Shown: one piece after another, positions 1 to 7,295 of the stretch
How the letters are laid out: every line of letters starts with the position of its first letter
Numbering within the stretch: position 1 is the stretch's first letter
Origin: Candidatus Saccharimonadota bacterium
GTDB lineage: Bacteria > Patescibacteriota > Saccharimonadia > Saccharimonadales > JACQNP01
Assembly: GCA_020428005.1 (NCBI GenBank)
Contig: JAGQNP010000004.1
Span: forward strand, 1 to 42,076
Length of the DNA stretch: 42,076 nucleotides
Reading direction: 5' to 3'
Position numbers and translations under genes: made by a program
Notes under the pieces: model-generated
What the model was told of the DNA's origin: nothing
The model's input: the letters and a program-made list of their open reading frames with translations, nothing else
The model's database searches: none

Positions 1-503
1 AACTTATCCTTATCGATGCCGTTGAAACGCCTACTATATTCTTCAAGTGTTGGGTTGCGTATTTCAAGTATTTGAGTTCGTGATATAACAGTTGGCAAAA
101 GTTTGTGTTTGTTATTCACTGACAATATAAAAAATGTTCTGGGTGGTGTCTCTTCTAAAATCTTTAACAGAGCATTCTGAGATTCTTGTGTCATTCTATG
201 ACAATCGTGTATTACTACTATACGTAATTTGTCTTCACTGGAAATCTTATGCTTCAGTCTTTTCTTAATATCTCTTATATCTTCAATTGATATACTACTA
301 CTTTCGGGATCTACTAGGTTTAGATATGTATTTCTGCTAACGCCTTTAGGCATCCCCGATTCTATCTGTTTAATGATTGAATCAATTACGTATCGCTTTC
401 CTGAACCATTTTTGCCACATATCAAAATAACTGGCCACATACCTTTGAGGTACTCACTTATATTATTTTGAGTTTTTGTCGATATTAAGTTTGTATTATC
501 CAT
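1..503 (-). CDS. holB: DNA polymerase III delta' subunit (clamp-loader AAA+ protein), N-terminal part, cut by window edge
   Basis: About 167 codons are visible from ATG at 503 and the frame is open to base 1. The N-terminus has a P-loop-like GKNGSGKR followed by a long basic helix. Further on come the sensor-1-like stretch RIVVIHDCHRMTQESQNALL, then KILEETPP and a downstream SRTQ, the typical order of DnaX/HolB clamp-loader proteins. The last P-loop position is Arg instead of Ser/Thr, which fits the non-hydrolysing delta' subunit better than gamma/tau. The start overlaps the end of the NUDIX-RluA gene by 8 nt (ATGGATAA), so translation is probably coupled. It is the last visible gene of the trpS operon. 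A dnaX-related paralogue is the main alternative; the missing C-terminus would decide. Confidence 0.8.
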   Translation of the reverse strand, partial: MDNTNLISTKTQNNISEYLKGMWPVILICGKNGSGKRYVIDSIIKQIESGMPKGVSRNTYLNLVDPESSSISIEDIRDIKKRLKHKISSEDKLRIVVIHDCHRMTQESQNALLKILEETPPRTFFILSVNNKHKLLPTVISRTQILEIRNPTLEEYSRRFNGIDKDK

Positions 504-1791
504 TAAATCCCTTCGGCAATGCAGATTTAAATACTGTACGTTTCCTATTTGGTAATGTTATCTCTAGCTCCTTTGCATGCAAATACAGTCTGTCGGCACT
601 TTCTCCTCCATATAAACTATCACCAACTATAGGGCAACCTATATGTGATAAATGGACCCTAAGCTGATGTGTGCGTCCAGTTTTTGGCCTAAGTTCAACC
701 AACGCTCTATCATCATTTGAATTTAATAACTTGTATTCAGTAACTGCTTGTTTACCGTTTGTTCCTACCCGAAAAGTTTGCGGTCTTTTTGGGTTTCTTT
801 CTATAGGCATATCAATAACAGCTTGATCATGTTTTGGTGTTCTGCTCGTTACTGCAACATAGGTTTTTTTGACTCTTCTTGTAGAGAATTGCTTTTGCAA
901 CCAAGATAAGGCGTTGGAATTTTTTGCGCAAATAATAACACCACTAGTTCCTCTGTCCAATCGATGAACAATACCCCTTCTATTGCCATCACTTGGAAAG
1001 TTAATCTTATCGGCTATAAAACTTGCGACAGTTGCTTCGCTATTAAATACACCCTTGCTATGCGTTAATACTCCCGCGGGCTTGTCTATAACAATACAGT
1101 CACTATCCTCGTATATAATTGGCAGACTAATCTCTGGTGTCTCACTTAGATATTCTGCATCAAAGTCAACACTGATGACATCATTTTTACTAACGCGATA
1201 TTTCGCCTTTTCTTGTTTCCCATTTACTTGTACATATCCTAATTTAATTAATTTTTTGACCATACTACGATTCATCACTTCAAACTTCTGTGGCAAAAAA
1301 ACATCCAACCGTTTATCATGATCAATTTGATCAACTGTAAGCCAATTTAAACTATCCTTATACGCAATTTTTTTATAGTCCAAATATAGCATTAACATGT
1401 CAGAAAGATGCGTTTTTTTTGCAAGGTCTTCCAATTTCATATAGCCAAACTCAAGATGTTTATCATGCTCAAGATTCTTGACTTTACCTGTATAGCTAGT
1501 AACTTCGTATAGAACTAGACGAACCTTCACGAGTCTTTTCTCTCTGATATAGTCATGCGGGATGTCATAAATTTTCTCAAGTTTTGTTGTATTTATACCA
1601 AGTTCTTCGCGCATCTCACGTACTGTTGCTTCCTCAGCTGTTTCGCCATCCTCAGCTTTTCCAACAGGAAATGTCCAAAAATCCCACTTGACATGTTTAA
1701 AACACAAAATCTCATCATTACTATTTCTTAGAACCACACCAATTGCAATATGATCTTCGAGTTCACTTTTGTTATATGACTGAGTGCGCAT
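496..1791 (-). CDS. NUDIX hydrolase fused to RluA-family 23S rRNA/tRNA pseudouridine synthase
   Basis: This 431-residue protein has three parts. Residues about 13-140 are a NUDIX domain with a complete NUDIX box (G44, E50, R58-E59, E62-E63-L64-G65). Residues about 160-210 are an S4 RNA-binding domain. Residues about 225-425 are an RluA-type pseudouridine synthase with the catalytic motif HRLDRGTSG (Asp279) and the late motif KTGRTHQLRVHL. RluA enzymes convert uridine to pseudouridine in rRNA or tRNA, while NUDIX domains hydrolyse nucleoside diphosphate derivatives. Both halves keep their catalytic residues. No stop or frameshift separates them, so the fusion appears real. It starts one base inside the trpS stop (TAATG) and ends 8 nt inside holB. 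The RNA target and the NUDIX substrate cannot be read from the sequence. Confidence 0.9.
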   Translation of the reverse strand: MRTQSYNKSELEDHIAIGVVLRNSNDEILCFKHVKWDFWTFPVGKAEDGETAEEATVREMREELGINTTKLEKIYDIPHDYIREKRLVKVRLVLYEVTSYTGKVKNLEHDKHLEFGYMKLEDLAKKTHLSDMLMLYLDYKKIAYKDSLNWLTVDQIDHDKRLDVFLPQKFEVMNRSMVKKLIKLGYVQVNGKQEKAKYRVSKNDVISVDFDAEYLSETPEISLPIIYEDSDCIVIDKPAGVLTHSKGVFNSEATVASFIADKINFPSDGNRRGIVHRLDRGTSGVIICAKNSNALSWLQKQFSTRRVKKTYVAVTSRTPKHDQAVIDMPIERNPKRPQTFRVGTNGKQAVTEYKLLNSNDDRALVELRPKTGRTHQLRVHLSHIGCPIVGDSLYGGESADRLYLHAKELEITLPNRKRTVFKSALPKGFNG

Positions 1792-2822
1792 TAGCCCCTC
1801 AGGCCTACCGCTTTTTGTACCTTCGCAAGCGTAGTGTTCGCAACTTCATTCATGGCATTTTCAGAAGTTTCCAGTTTGGCCATCAACGCTGATTCGTCAA
1901 CATTTTTCAGCTTTGTTTGAAAATCGGCTAGGAACGCTTCAACTTCTTCGGCCACTTCTTTCTTTAGATCACCGTAACTTGCTTTATTCTTGTGGTGCTT
2001 TGCGACAGTTTCGAGACTTTCACCAGAAAATAAGGCATGAATTTGTAACAAATTGCTGATTCCGGGTTGCTTTTTGTAGTCCAAGTTAACACTGCTTAAA
2101 CTGTCTGTGGTTGCACTCATGATTTTCTTAGCGGCTGCTTTGGGATCATCGCCAAGGAATACAATGCCCCTCCCAGACTCATCAGATTTGCTCATTTTTT
2201 TTGTTGGGTCAACTAAGTCCTTAATGCGAAGCCCTTGATCCTTACCAAAGAATTTGTGCTGTTCTTTAACTGTCCTTGGCAACGTAAATAGTTCGCCAAA
2301 TTGATTATTGATCCTCATTCCCAGATCTCTAGTAATTTCAATGTGTTGCGACTGATCATCGCCTACTGGGACATATTCCGCACTATAGAGCAAAATATCT
2401 GCAGCCATTAGCACTGGATAGTCAAATAATCCAACGCTTACTCTATCGTCTCCAAGGGTTGCTGACTTATCTTTAAACTGCGTCATCCGGCTCATCTCAC
2501 CAAAACCCGTAAAACAATTGAGAATGAGTGTCAGTTCACTATGCGCAGATATAAAGCTTTGCCGGTATAAGTGCACGTCTGGATTATCCAGCGGCAAGCC
2601 AGCAGCTACAAACAGTTTCAGGTTATGCATTGTTTGTTCGTAAAGCTTGCTATGGTCAACTGGTGTGGTGAAACTATGTAAATCCGGCACAAACAAATTG
2701 ATCTGATATTTACCAGCATGTTTCTTTGCCATATCTATCAGGGGCAATAACGCACCAAAGTAGTTGCCGATATGCAAATCGTTATTCGCTCTTAATCCAG
2801 TTAAAATGACAGGTTTACTCAT
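1791..2822 (-). CDS. trpS: Tryptophanyl-tRNA synthetase
   Basis: Charges tRNA-Trp with tryptophan. At 343 residues it matches the usual class Ic TrpRS length. The HIGH-type signature is HIGN (near residue 17) and the KMSKS loop is intact (KMSKSDESGRG). The conserved GDDQSQHIEITRDL stretch is present as well. A GGAG Shine-Dalgarno lies 7 nt before the ATG. It follows the racemase gene with a 19-nt gap and overlaps the next gene by 1 nt. It lies downstream of a leader peptide with two Trp codons and a terminator (3553-3717), so its expression is probably tuned to Trp-tRNA charging. No T-box sequence was found. Confidence 0.96.
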   Translation of the reverse strand: MSKPVILTGLRANNDLHIGNYFGALLPLIDMAKKHAGKYQINLFVPDLHSFTTPVDHSKLYEQTMHNLKLFVAAGLPLDNPDVHLYRQSFISAHSELTLILNCFTGFGEMSRMTQFKDKSATLGDDRVSVGLFDYPVLMAADILLYSAEYVPVGDDQSQHIEITRDLGMRINNQFGELFTLPRTVKEQHKFFGKDQGLRIKDLVDPTKKMSKSDESGRGIVFLGDDPKAAAKKIMSATTDSLSSVNLDYKKQPGISNLLQIHALFSGESLETVAKHHKNKASYGDLKKEVAEEVEAFLADFQTKLKNVDESALMAKLETSENAMNEVANTTLAKVQKAVGLRG

Positions 2823-2841
2823 TTATTATCTCCATTATAAC

Positions 2842-3531
2842 TTAATTCTTGTTGTGTTCATCAAGCATTGTCTCGCAAAGCACCTGTATACTATCCAGAA
2901 TGCGTGGATCCTTAATTTCTCCGAATGCGACAGGCAACTCAGTACAGCCAAGCAAAACAGCATCACAGCCATCTGCTAGCAGCTTTTGCACTATCTCATG
3001 CAACATTTGTTTATGGCTAATCGTCAAGTTGTCGGCAATAGTACTTCTTATGATTCTTTCCAATTTCGATAAATCATTGGTTTCTGGCAATACGCAAATA
3101 ACATCTGCTTGTTCGAAGCTATTCTGATACAACTTAGTTTTAATAGTTGTTGGACTTGCAAGCAGACCAATCTTTTTAATATTTCTATGTATGACTTGTG
3201 ACACTACTGCATCAATTAGTGAACGCATCCTAAGGTTTGGCAGTTTTTGATTAATCTCGTCGAACAATATATGGGCTGTATTGCATGCCATCATTGTTAT
3301 TGATGGGTTAAATACCGTTGCTTTATGGCCCTCATTTATAATTACTTCGAGAGCTACTTTTATATTGTTTGTGTTACTTATGAAATCCGGTATTGGCAGT
3401 GATAGTACAATTATCTCTGGAAATGAGACATCTGAACTGCTCATAGCCATGCGGACTAATCGTCTGTGAACTTCTGCCGAAGCCTGTGGTCCCATACCGC
3501 CAATCACAACTAGTGGATTGTTCTCTTTCAT
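2842..3531 (-). CDS. Aspartate/glutamate racemase family protein
   Basis: Cofactor-independent amino-acid racemase of the Asp/Glu family, 229 residues from the chosen start. Two catalytic cysteines sit in the expected motifs, MACNTAH in the first half and LLGCTELP in the second. The N-terminus VVIGGMGPQASAE is typical of the RacX/YgeA branch. The frame is open further up (to 3585), but an AAGGAG at 3541-3546, 9 nt before ATG 3531, picks this start. The longer version would also run through the terminator stem. It is the first structural gene of the Trp-attenuated operon ahead of trpS. The likely product is D-Asp or D-Glu, but specificity is not visible. Confidence 0.85.
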   Translation of the reverse strand: MKENNPLVVIGGMGPQASAEVHRRLVRMAMSSSDVSFPEIIVLSLPIPDFISNTNNIKVALEVIINEGHKATVFNPSITMMACNTAHILFDEINQKLPNLRMRSLIDAVVSQVIHRNIKKIGLLASPTTIKTKLYQNSFEQADVICVLPETNDLSKLERIIRSTIADNLTISHKQMLHEIVQKLLADGCDAVLLGCTELPVAFGEIKDPRILDSIQVLCETMLDEHNKN

Positions 3532-3552
3532 ATATTCGTACTCCTTATATTT

Positions 3553-3578
3553 AAAATAACCGCCCTTGTGGCGGTTAT
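3553..3578 (-). terminator. Attenuator terminator hairpin of the racemase-trpS operon
   Basis: Minus-strand stem ATAACCGCC / GGCGGTTAT (9 bp) with loop ACAAG, followed by a short T-rich tract (TTTT then AAA). The CGCCAC segment in its 5' arm and loop (3568-3573) is complementary to GTGGCG in the leader peptide (3623-3628), giving a mutually exclusive antiterminator. The T tract is weaker than in the copy at 4846. Confidence 0.75.
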
Positions 3579-3603
3579 AATTCATTACATTTATATAAAT
3601 ATT

Positions 3604-3681
3604 TCACATACACTTAACAAAACGCCACGTAAATACGTTTCGCAGCCAATATAGAGATTTGCTTTCGTGAGTATTTTTCAT
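3604..3681 (-). CDS. Trp attenuator leader peptide (25 aa)
   Basis: A short ORF between the promoter at 3688 and the terminator at 3556. With the second of two tandem ATGs as start (3681) it has 25 codons and a TGA stop. Trp codons are at 12 and 19, with a Tyr before the first (SLYW) and Arg after the second (TWRF). There is no Shine-Dalgarno. The ATG lies at the predicted +1, so the transcript would be leaderless. Codons 18-20 contain GTGGCG, the proposed antiterminator strand. With Trp12 in the ribosomal A site, GTGGCG begins about 20 nt downstream and would be exposed. Positions W12, N15, W19 and R20 are identical in the leader at 4891. Classical attenuation is known for trp operons; its application here is inferred. 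Confidence 0.72.
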   Translation of the reverse strand: MKNTHESKSLYWLRNVFTWRFVKCM

Positions 3682-3687
3682 CATATT

Positions 3688-3717
3688 ATTATATCATACT
3701 TCTTATGCTTATGTCAA
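3688..3717 (-). promoter_or_regulatory. Promoter of racemase-trpS operon
   Basis: TTGACA (3712-3717), 18-bp spacer, TATAAT (3688-3693): both hexamers match the sigma-70 consensus. The -35 box is formed by the last codons of the DAHP synthase gene. The predicted start (7 nt after the -10) falls on the A of the leader-peptide ATG at 3681. Confidence 0.82.
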
Positions 3718-4827
3718 TAATCTGAGTGTTGCTCTAATTAATTTTCTTAGCTGATTACTATTCTCTATGTTTAATATAAGATTTGGGTCTGTCCTACCTG
3801 TTTCTGTGCCAACTTCACCCATTATTCCACGGATTTGCTCAGGATTCATTATTTCGCCTTTTCTAATTGCAACATGAAACTTTTTAAGAACGTGTAAAAA
3901 TCTCTGGGAACCCTTTTTATCAATATCAAACATTGGTGGCACGCTGTGGGTACCATCAATAAGTACTGCACATCCGACCTTACTCCCAAGCATACATATA
4001 TCAGAAAGATGTTTGATGGCTGCTTTTCTTTTTTCTTTCTTGCTAATGTCTCCTGGTAATTCGTAACCTCTCGCGATGATTCCGACTTGACTATTACCTT
4101 CTGAGACCAAAACAGGCTTCGTTGCGACACCCGGCGAATCAGGCTGCATAGCAAGTTGACCCAAAATTACACGAGAATTATCGTTCTTTTTTGAGTTAGC
4201 CCTAACTGTCTCAACGGCTTTCTCAACAATATTAACATCTCCCGTTCGCCCATTTTTAATCGCAACAGGTAGATGGTAAGCACTAAATTTGCCACGCAAG
4301 GCAGTTGACTCAACGTCACGTGCTCCAACCCATACACCACTCAAAAATGGCGCAAGTGCGCCAAGCTGTTCTGCTTCTGTAATTTCAGTTAGAATTGGGA
4401 TACCTCGTTCCGCAGCCTGTGTGTAAATATCAAAAAGCATCTTTACATCCTGCTCGCTGCCATAGAATAGTCCCGTCCAGCCAGTACCTGTCCTTGGCTT
4501 TGCGCCGTTACCTCTAAAAGCAATGACCGCATCTGGATGATCTGACTGAAGCTCCTGTATGTAATCAAACAACCCTGTGTAATCTGCGTCTGTATCTAAT
4601 GAACATGGCCCAAGCACAATCAGCTTCTTACTGGAAGCACCTGTAAAAATGTCACCAATCTCCTGGCGATTGTGATCACGAGCCGAAATTGCATTCTGAC
4701 TTAGTTCTGCTGTAACATTCTGTATTTTCAAAACTTCATCATCTGACAGTTGGGTTGCAACTGACCCTGCAGCAAGTGAGTCAAGCATCCAGTGATGTTC
4801 GAGTTGTGATTGTATTGATTCCTTCAT
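3709..4827 (-). CDS. aroG: 3-deoxy-7-phosphoheptulonate (DAHP) synthase, class I AroF/G/H type
   Basis: Condenses phosphoenolpyruvate and erythrose-4-phosphate, the committed step of the shikimate pathway. The 372-residue protein has LIVLGPCSLD (metal-ligand Cys), AKPRTGTGWTGLFYG (substrate Arg/Lys), AIKNGRTGDV (active-site Lys), IIARGYE, LIDGTHS (metal His) and a late GEVGTETGRTDPN segment in the AroG order. It is divergent but no expected active-site motif is missing. AGGAG lies 7 nt before ATG 4827. It is a single-gene unit between two promoters. An aromatic-rich leader peptide and a terminator lie directly upstream (4846-5009), so expression should rise when aromatic aminoacyl-tRNAs are scarce. 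No other shikimate or trp gene is in the window. The allele name (aroF/G/H) cannot be decided. Confidence 0.88.
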   Translation of the reverse strand: MKESIQSQLEHHWMLDSLAAGSVATQLSDDEVLKIQNVTAELSQNAISARDHNRQEIGDIFTGASSKKLIVLGPCSLDTDADYTGLFDYIQELQSDHPDAVIAFRGNGAKPRTGTGWTGLFYGSEQDVKMLFDIYTQAAERGIPILTEITEAEQLGALAPFLSGVWVGARDVESTALRGKFSAYHLPVAIKNGRTGDVNIVEKAVETVRANSKKNDNSRVILGQLAMQPDSPGVATKPVLVSEGNSQVGIIARGYELPGDISKKEKRKAAIKHLSDICMLGSKVGCAVLIDGTHSVPPMFDIDKKGSQRFLHVLKKFHVAIRKGEIMNPEQIRGIMGEVGTETGRTDPNLILNIENSNQLRKLIRATLRLLT

Positions 4828-4845
4828 TGTGATTCTCCTAGAATT

Positions 4846-4868
4846 AAAAAACCGCCCTTGTGGCGGTT
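4846..4868 (-). terminator. Attenuator terminator hairpin before DAHP synthase
   Basis: Minus strand: stem AACCGCC / GGCGGTT (7 bp), loop ACAAG, then six Ts. It is a good intrinsic terminator only about 20 nt before the DAHP synthase ATG. It would also stop read-through from the ribosomal-protein operon ending at rpsI. The core of stem and loop is identical to the hairpin at 3558-3576. CGCCAC (4860-4865) can instead pair with GTGGCG at 4913-4918. Confidence 0.85.
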
Positions 4869-4890
4869 ATTTGCTGATTTTATGAATTAT

Positions 4891-4971
4891 TTATTGATAA
4901 TTATAAGCAATGCGCCACTTTAGTGGGTTTGTAAACCAGAAATAAAAGTAATTCTGCGCTTTGACTTTCAT
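4891..4971 (-). CDS. Aromatic amino acid attenuator leader peptide (26 aa)
   Basis: A 26-codon ORF with nine aromatic codons: NYFYFWF at residues 7-13, Trp19 and YNY at 23-25. It lies between the promoter at 4981 and the terminator at 4868 and ends with TAA. The predicted transcription start is about 4 nt upstream of the ATG, with no ribosome binding site. Codons 18-20 (AAG TGG CGC) contain GTGGCG, which can pair with CGCCAC of the terminator. An upstream CCAC can pair with GTGG through a TAAA loop, giving the competing 1:2 hairpin. W12, N15, W19 and R20 match the Trp leader at 3604. The frame stays open upstream into rpsI, but that part is a shadow of rpsI. Confidence 0.78.
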   Translation of the reverse strand: MKVKAQNYFYFWFTNPLKWRIAYNYQ

Positions 4972-4980
4972 AACTCGATT

Positions 4981-5009
4981 AGAATACTTCCTTAGGTTGA
5001 TCTTGTCAA
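4981..5009 (-). promoter_or_regulatory. Promoter of DAHP synthase attenuator unit
   Basis: TTGACA (5004-5009), 17-bp spacer, TATTCT (4981-4986), beginning 5 nt after the rpsI stop. The predicted start is near 4974-4975, 3-4 nt before the leader-peptide ATG. Confidence 0.72.
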
Positions 5010-5014
5010 TAGTG

Positions 5015-5413
5015 TTAACGTTTCGTAAATTGGCGTTGTTTTCGGGCACCTTTGAGACCGAACTTCTTACGTTCTTTTTCACGCGGATCGCGACCAAGTA
5101 ATTCGGCTCGTCGTAATGTACCTTTATAGTCAACATTCAAGGCGGCAAGTGCCTTGGAAATACCGAGAGCTATAGCATCAACTTGACCAGCATGACCACC
5201 ACCACTAACAACGACAGAGACATCAAATTTATTCTCGATCTCTAAAACACGAAATGGTCTGTTAAGAGCGTTTGTCAGGTGACGACTTTTTTCAAGATAC
5301 TCTTCAGCTGGTTTGCCATTAATTGTAATATTTCCTTTTCCTGTCGAAAGCCGGACACGTGCTGTCGCACTTTTTCTTCGGCCAAGAGCATAGAAGTAGT
5401 TTTTATCAGCCAT
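5015..5413 (-). CDS. rpsI: 30S ribosomal protein S9
   Basis: 132 residues, full length. The N-terminus YFYALGRRKSATARVRL is the S9 signature. The basic C-terminus GARKQRQFTKR ends in the conserved Lys-Arg that reaches toward P-site tRNA. The start overlaps the rplM stop by 1 nt, the usual L13-S9 pair. It is the last gene of the long ribosomal-protein transcription unit; the next promoter starts directly after its stop. Confidence 0.97.
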   Translation of the reverse strand: MADKNYFYALGRRKSATARVRLSTGKGNITINGKPAEEYLEKSRHLTNALNRPFRVLEIENKFDVSVVVSGGGHAGQVDAIALGISKALAALNVDYKGTLRRAELLGRDPREKERKKFGLKGARKQRQFTKR

Positions 5414-5850
5414 TATTTACTCTCCTTGAGGGTAATTTTAATAGGTTTTTGTGCAGTGTGATTGTGCTCAGCGCCGGAATATACCTTAAGTCGTGATAGG
5501 CGATCGTCTCGGAGCTTATTAGCGGGCAACATTCCTCGAACGGATGAAACTATGGCTTTTGTTGAATCCTGATTAATCACGTCTTTTAGTTTGGTTTCTT
5601 TGATGCCACCAGGAAATCCGGTATAACGAAAATATGACTTTTTATCCTTTTTCTCACCACTAACAACTAGGCTATCTGCGTTAATAATAATCACATAATC
5701 CCCACAATCAATGTGCTTCGTAAACATTGGTTTTTCTTTGCCCATTAGCATTGCAGCAACTTTTGTCGATAGTCGACCAAGTGTTAGCTCTGAGGCATCG
5801 ACAAGATACCATTTACGAACAATATCTTTTGGTTTAGCACTATAAGTCAT
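5413..5850 (-). CDS. rplM: 50S ribosomal protein L13
   Basis: 145 residues, the normal L13 length. Family features are WYLVDASELTLGRLSTKVA at the N-terminus, the GKEKP loop, and VRGMLPANKLRDDRLSRLKVY in the C-terminal half. It assembles early on 23S rRNA. It overlaps both neighbours, rplQ upstream and rpsI downstream, by 1 nt, suggesting translational coupling. Confidence 0.97.
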   Translation of the reverse strand: MTYSAKPKDIVRKWYLVDASELTLGRLSTKVAAMLMGKEKPMFTKHIDCGDYVIIINADSLVVSGEKKDKKSYFRYTGFPGGIKETKLKDVINQDSTKAIVSSVRGMLPANKLRDDRLSRLKVYSGAEHNHTAQKPIKITLKESK

Positions 5851-6335
5851 TACTTTGTCTCCTTGACTTTGGCTTTTGTCTTTGCTGGTGATGCAAGTTT
5901 ATTATCACTGGCTTTCTGATCTTCTTTGTCGCTATTTGCTTCATTTTTTGCAGGTTTAGAAACAGGTTTTTCAGCTAAATCGTCGACAAAACTTATTCTA
6001 GCCATCTGAGTATTGTCGCCACGTCTTAGAGTTGTTTTTTCAATTCTGAGATACCCACTGTCACGTACACTAAGTTTTGGTGCAATTTCATCAACAAGCT
6101 TATGAGCCGTTGATGTAGTTTGTAAACTCGAAATTACTTGACGCCTTGAGTGAAGATCTGACTTTTTGGCTTTCGTTACTAATTTTTCAACATATGGCCT
6201 CAGCTCTTTGGCCTTGGTAACTGTAGTTTCTATAGACTCGTTAATAATCAAGGCTTCAGCTAAACTCTTTATTAGAGCCTTTCTTTGATCACTCTCACGG
6301 TGAAACTTTCTACCTTGATAACTATGACGATGCAT
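5850..6335 (-). CDS. rplQ: 50S ribosomal protein L17 with basic C-terminal tail
   Basis: The first about 117 residues are a normal L17 (MHRHSYQGRKFHRESDQRKA at the start, then TKAKELRPYVEKLVT and a closing RRGDNTQMARISFV). It then carries an extra tail of about 40 residues rich in Lys, Ala, Glu and Ser, probably disordered, giving 161 residues. It starts directly after the rpoA stop, the usual alpha-operon order, and overlaps rplM by 1 nt. Confidence 0.95.
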   Translation of the reverse strand: MHRHSYQGRKFHRESDQRKALIKSLAEALIINESIETTVTKAKELRPYVEKLVTKAKKSDLHSRRQVISSLQTTSTAHKLVDEIAPKLSVRDSGYLRIEKTTLRRGDNTQMARISFVDDLAEKPVSKPAKNEANSDKEDQKASDNKLASPAKTKAKVKETK

Positions 6336-7274
6336 TTATAGCTCCATCTCCGCCATTTTTTCTTTCACCTCATCAAGCGCCTTACTTCCAAAACCTTTTA
6401 ACTCTCTTAGCTCACCATCACTTAACGTAAATAAATCTCTTAGGGTATGTATGTCATTGTTTATAAGAGCGTTCGTTGTTCTAGCCGATAGATTAAGATC
6501 CTCGATTGGTGTCATCAATTCTGCTGAATCATCCTGACTATCGTCGCTATTCTCATCGTCGTGTGTCAATGGAGCTGTTGCTTCTACAGTAGTCTGTCCA
6601 GCAAGAGCATTGTATTGATTGACTAGTATAGCAGCAGATTCTTCAAATGCCTCTCTTGGAGTTATGGATCCATCAGTATCAATAGTTATGATCAGTTTGT
6701 CGAGGTCGGTAATCTGTCCTACACGAGTGTTCTCTACTTTATATCTAACACGTTGAACTGGACTAAATACTGCATCAAGAGCAATCATGTCACTATTCTT
6801 CTTTGCACTAACTTCTTCAATTGTCCTATATCCTCTGCCAGTCTCAATAACAATATCCATTGTAAGCGTTGCTTTGTCATCGTCTATCACAGCAATAACG
6901 TGGTCAGGATTAACGACTTCTACATCTGCATTAACCTGAATATCTTTAGCAGTAACCTTACCCTTACCCTTTTTTACTATACGTAAAGTTTGCTGTTCTC
7001 CACCAAAAACTCGAAAACGAACACCTTTTAGATTTAGCATTATATCTACTACATCTTCTTTTACGCCTTTGACAGTAGTAAATTCGTGGGTAACACCCTC
7101 AATCTTAAACGAAGTAATTGCTGCTCCAGCTATGCTAGACAGCAGGACTCTTCTTAAGGAGTTTCCCAACGTCATCCCATAACCAGTATGCAATGGTTCA
7201 ACAGCAAATGTAGCGCTAGTAGAGCTATGCTCATCTACATTTACGATTCCTGGTGTGTGCATTGATTTTGACAT
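6336..7274 (-). CDS. rpoA: RNA polymerase alpha subunit
   Basis: 312 residues. The N-terminal dimerisation domain shows EPLHTGYGMTLGNSLRRVLL and the C-terminal domain shows ARTTNALINNDIHTLRDL and LKGFGSKALDEV, joined by an acidic linker (about 228-245, rich in Asp and Ser). Both domains are present, so UP-element and activator contacts should be possible. GGGAGG lies about 10 nt before the ATG. It sits between rpsD and rplQ as in most bacteria. Confidence 0.97.
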   Translation of the reverse strand: MSKSMHTPGIVNVDEHSSTSATFAVEPLHTGYGMTLGNSLRRVLLSSIAGAAITSFKIEGVTHEFTTVKGVKEDVVDIMLNLKGVRFRVFGGEQQTLRIVKKGKGKVTAKDIQVNADVEVVNPDHVIAVIDDDKATLTMDIVIETGRGYRTIEEVSAKKNSDMIALDAVFSPVQRVRYKVENTRVGQITDLDKLIITIDTDGSITPREAFEESAAILVNQYNALAGQTTVEATAPLTHDDENSDDSQDDSAELMTPIEDLNLSARTTNALINNDIHTLRDLFTLSDGELRELKGFGSKALDEVKEKMAEMEL

Positions 7275-7295
7275 AATTTTTAGGCCTCCCTTTAC

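Noticed and set aside
3532-3585. Upstream N-terminal extension of the racemase
   Set aside because: It would be encoded across the terminator hairpin and lacks a ribosome binding site; AAGGAG points to ATG 3531.
2842-3700. T-box riboswitch for trpS
   Set aside because: No T-box core sequence and no extended specifier stem; the leader is too short.
3553-4868. The two identical hairpins read as ordinary terminators or mobile repeats
   Set aside because: Each lies just before a gene start and after a short ORF with complementary sequence, which fits attenuation better than simple termination or transposition.
4891-5136. An 81-codon ORF read as a full gene
   Set aside because: Its first 40 codons overlap rpsI in another frame. 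Only the last 26 codons lie downstream of a promoter and show the aromatic-rich composition.
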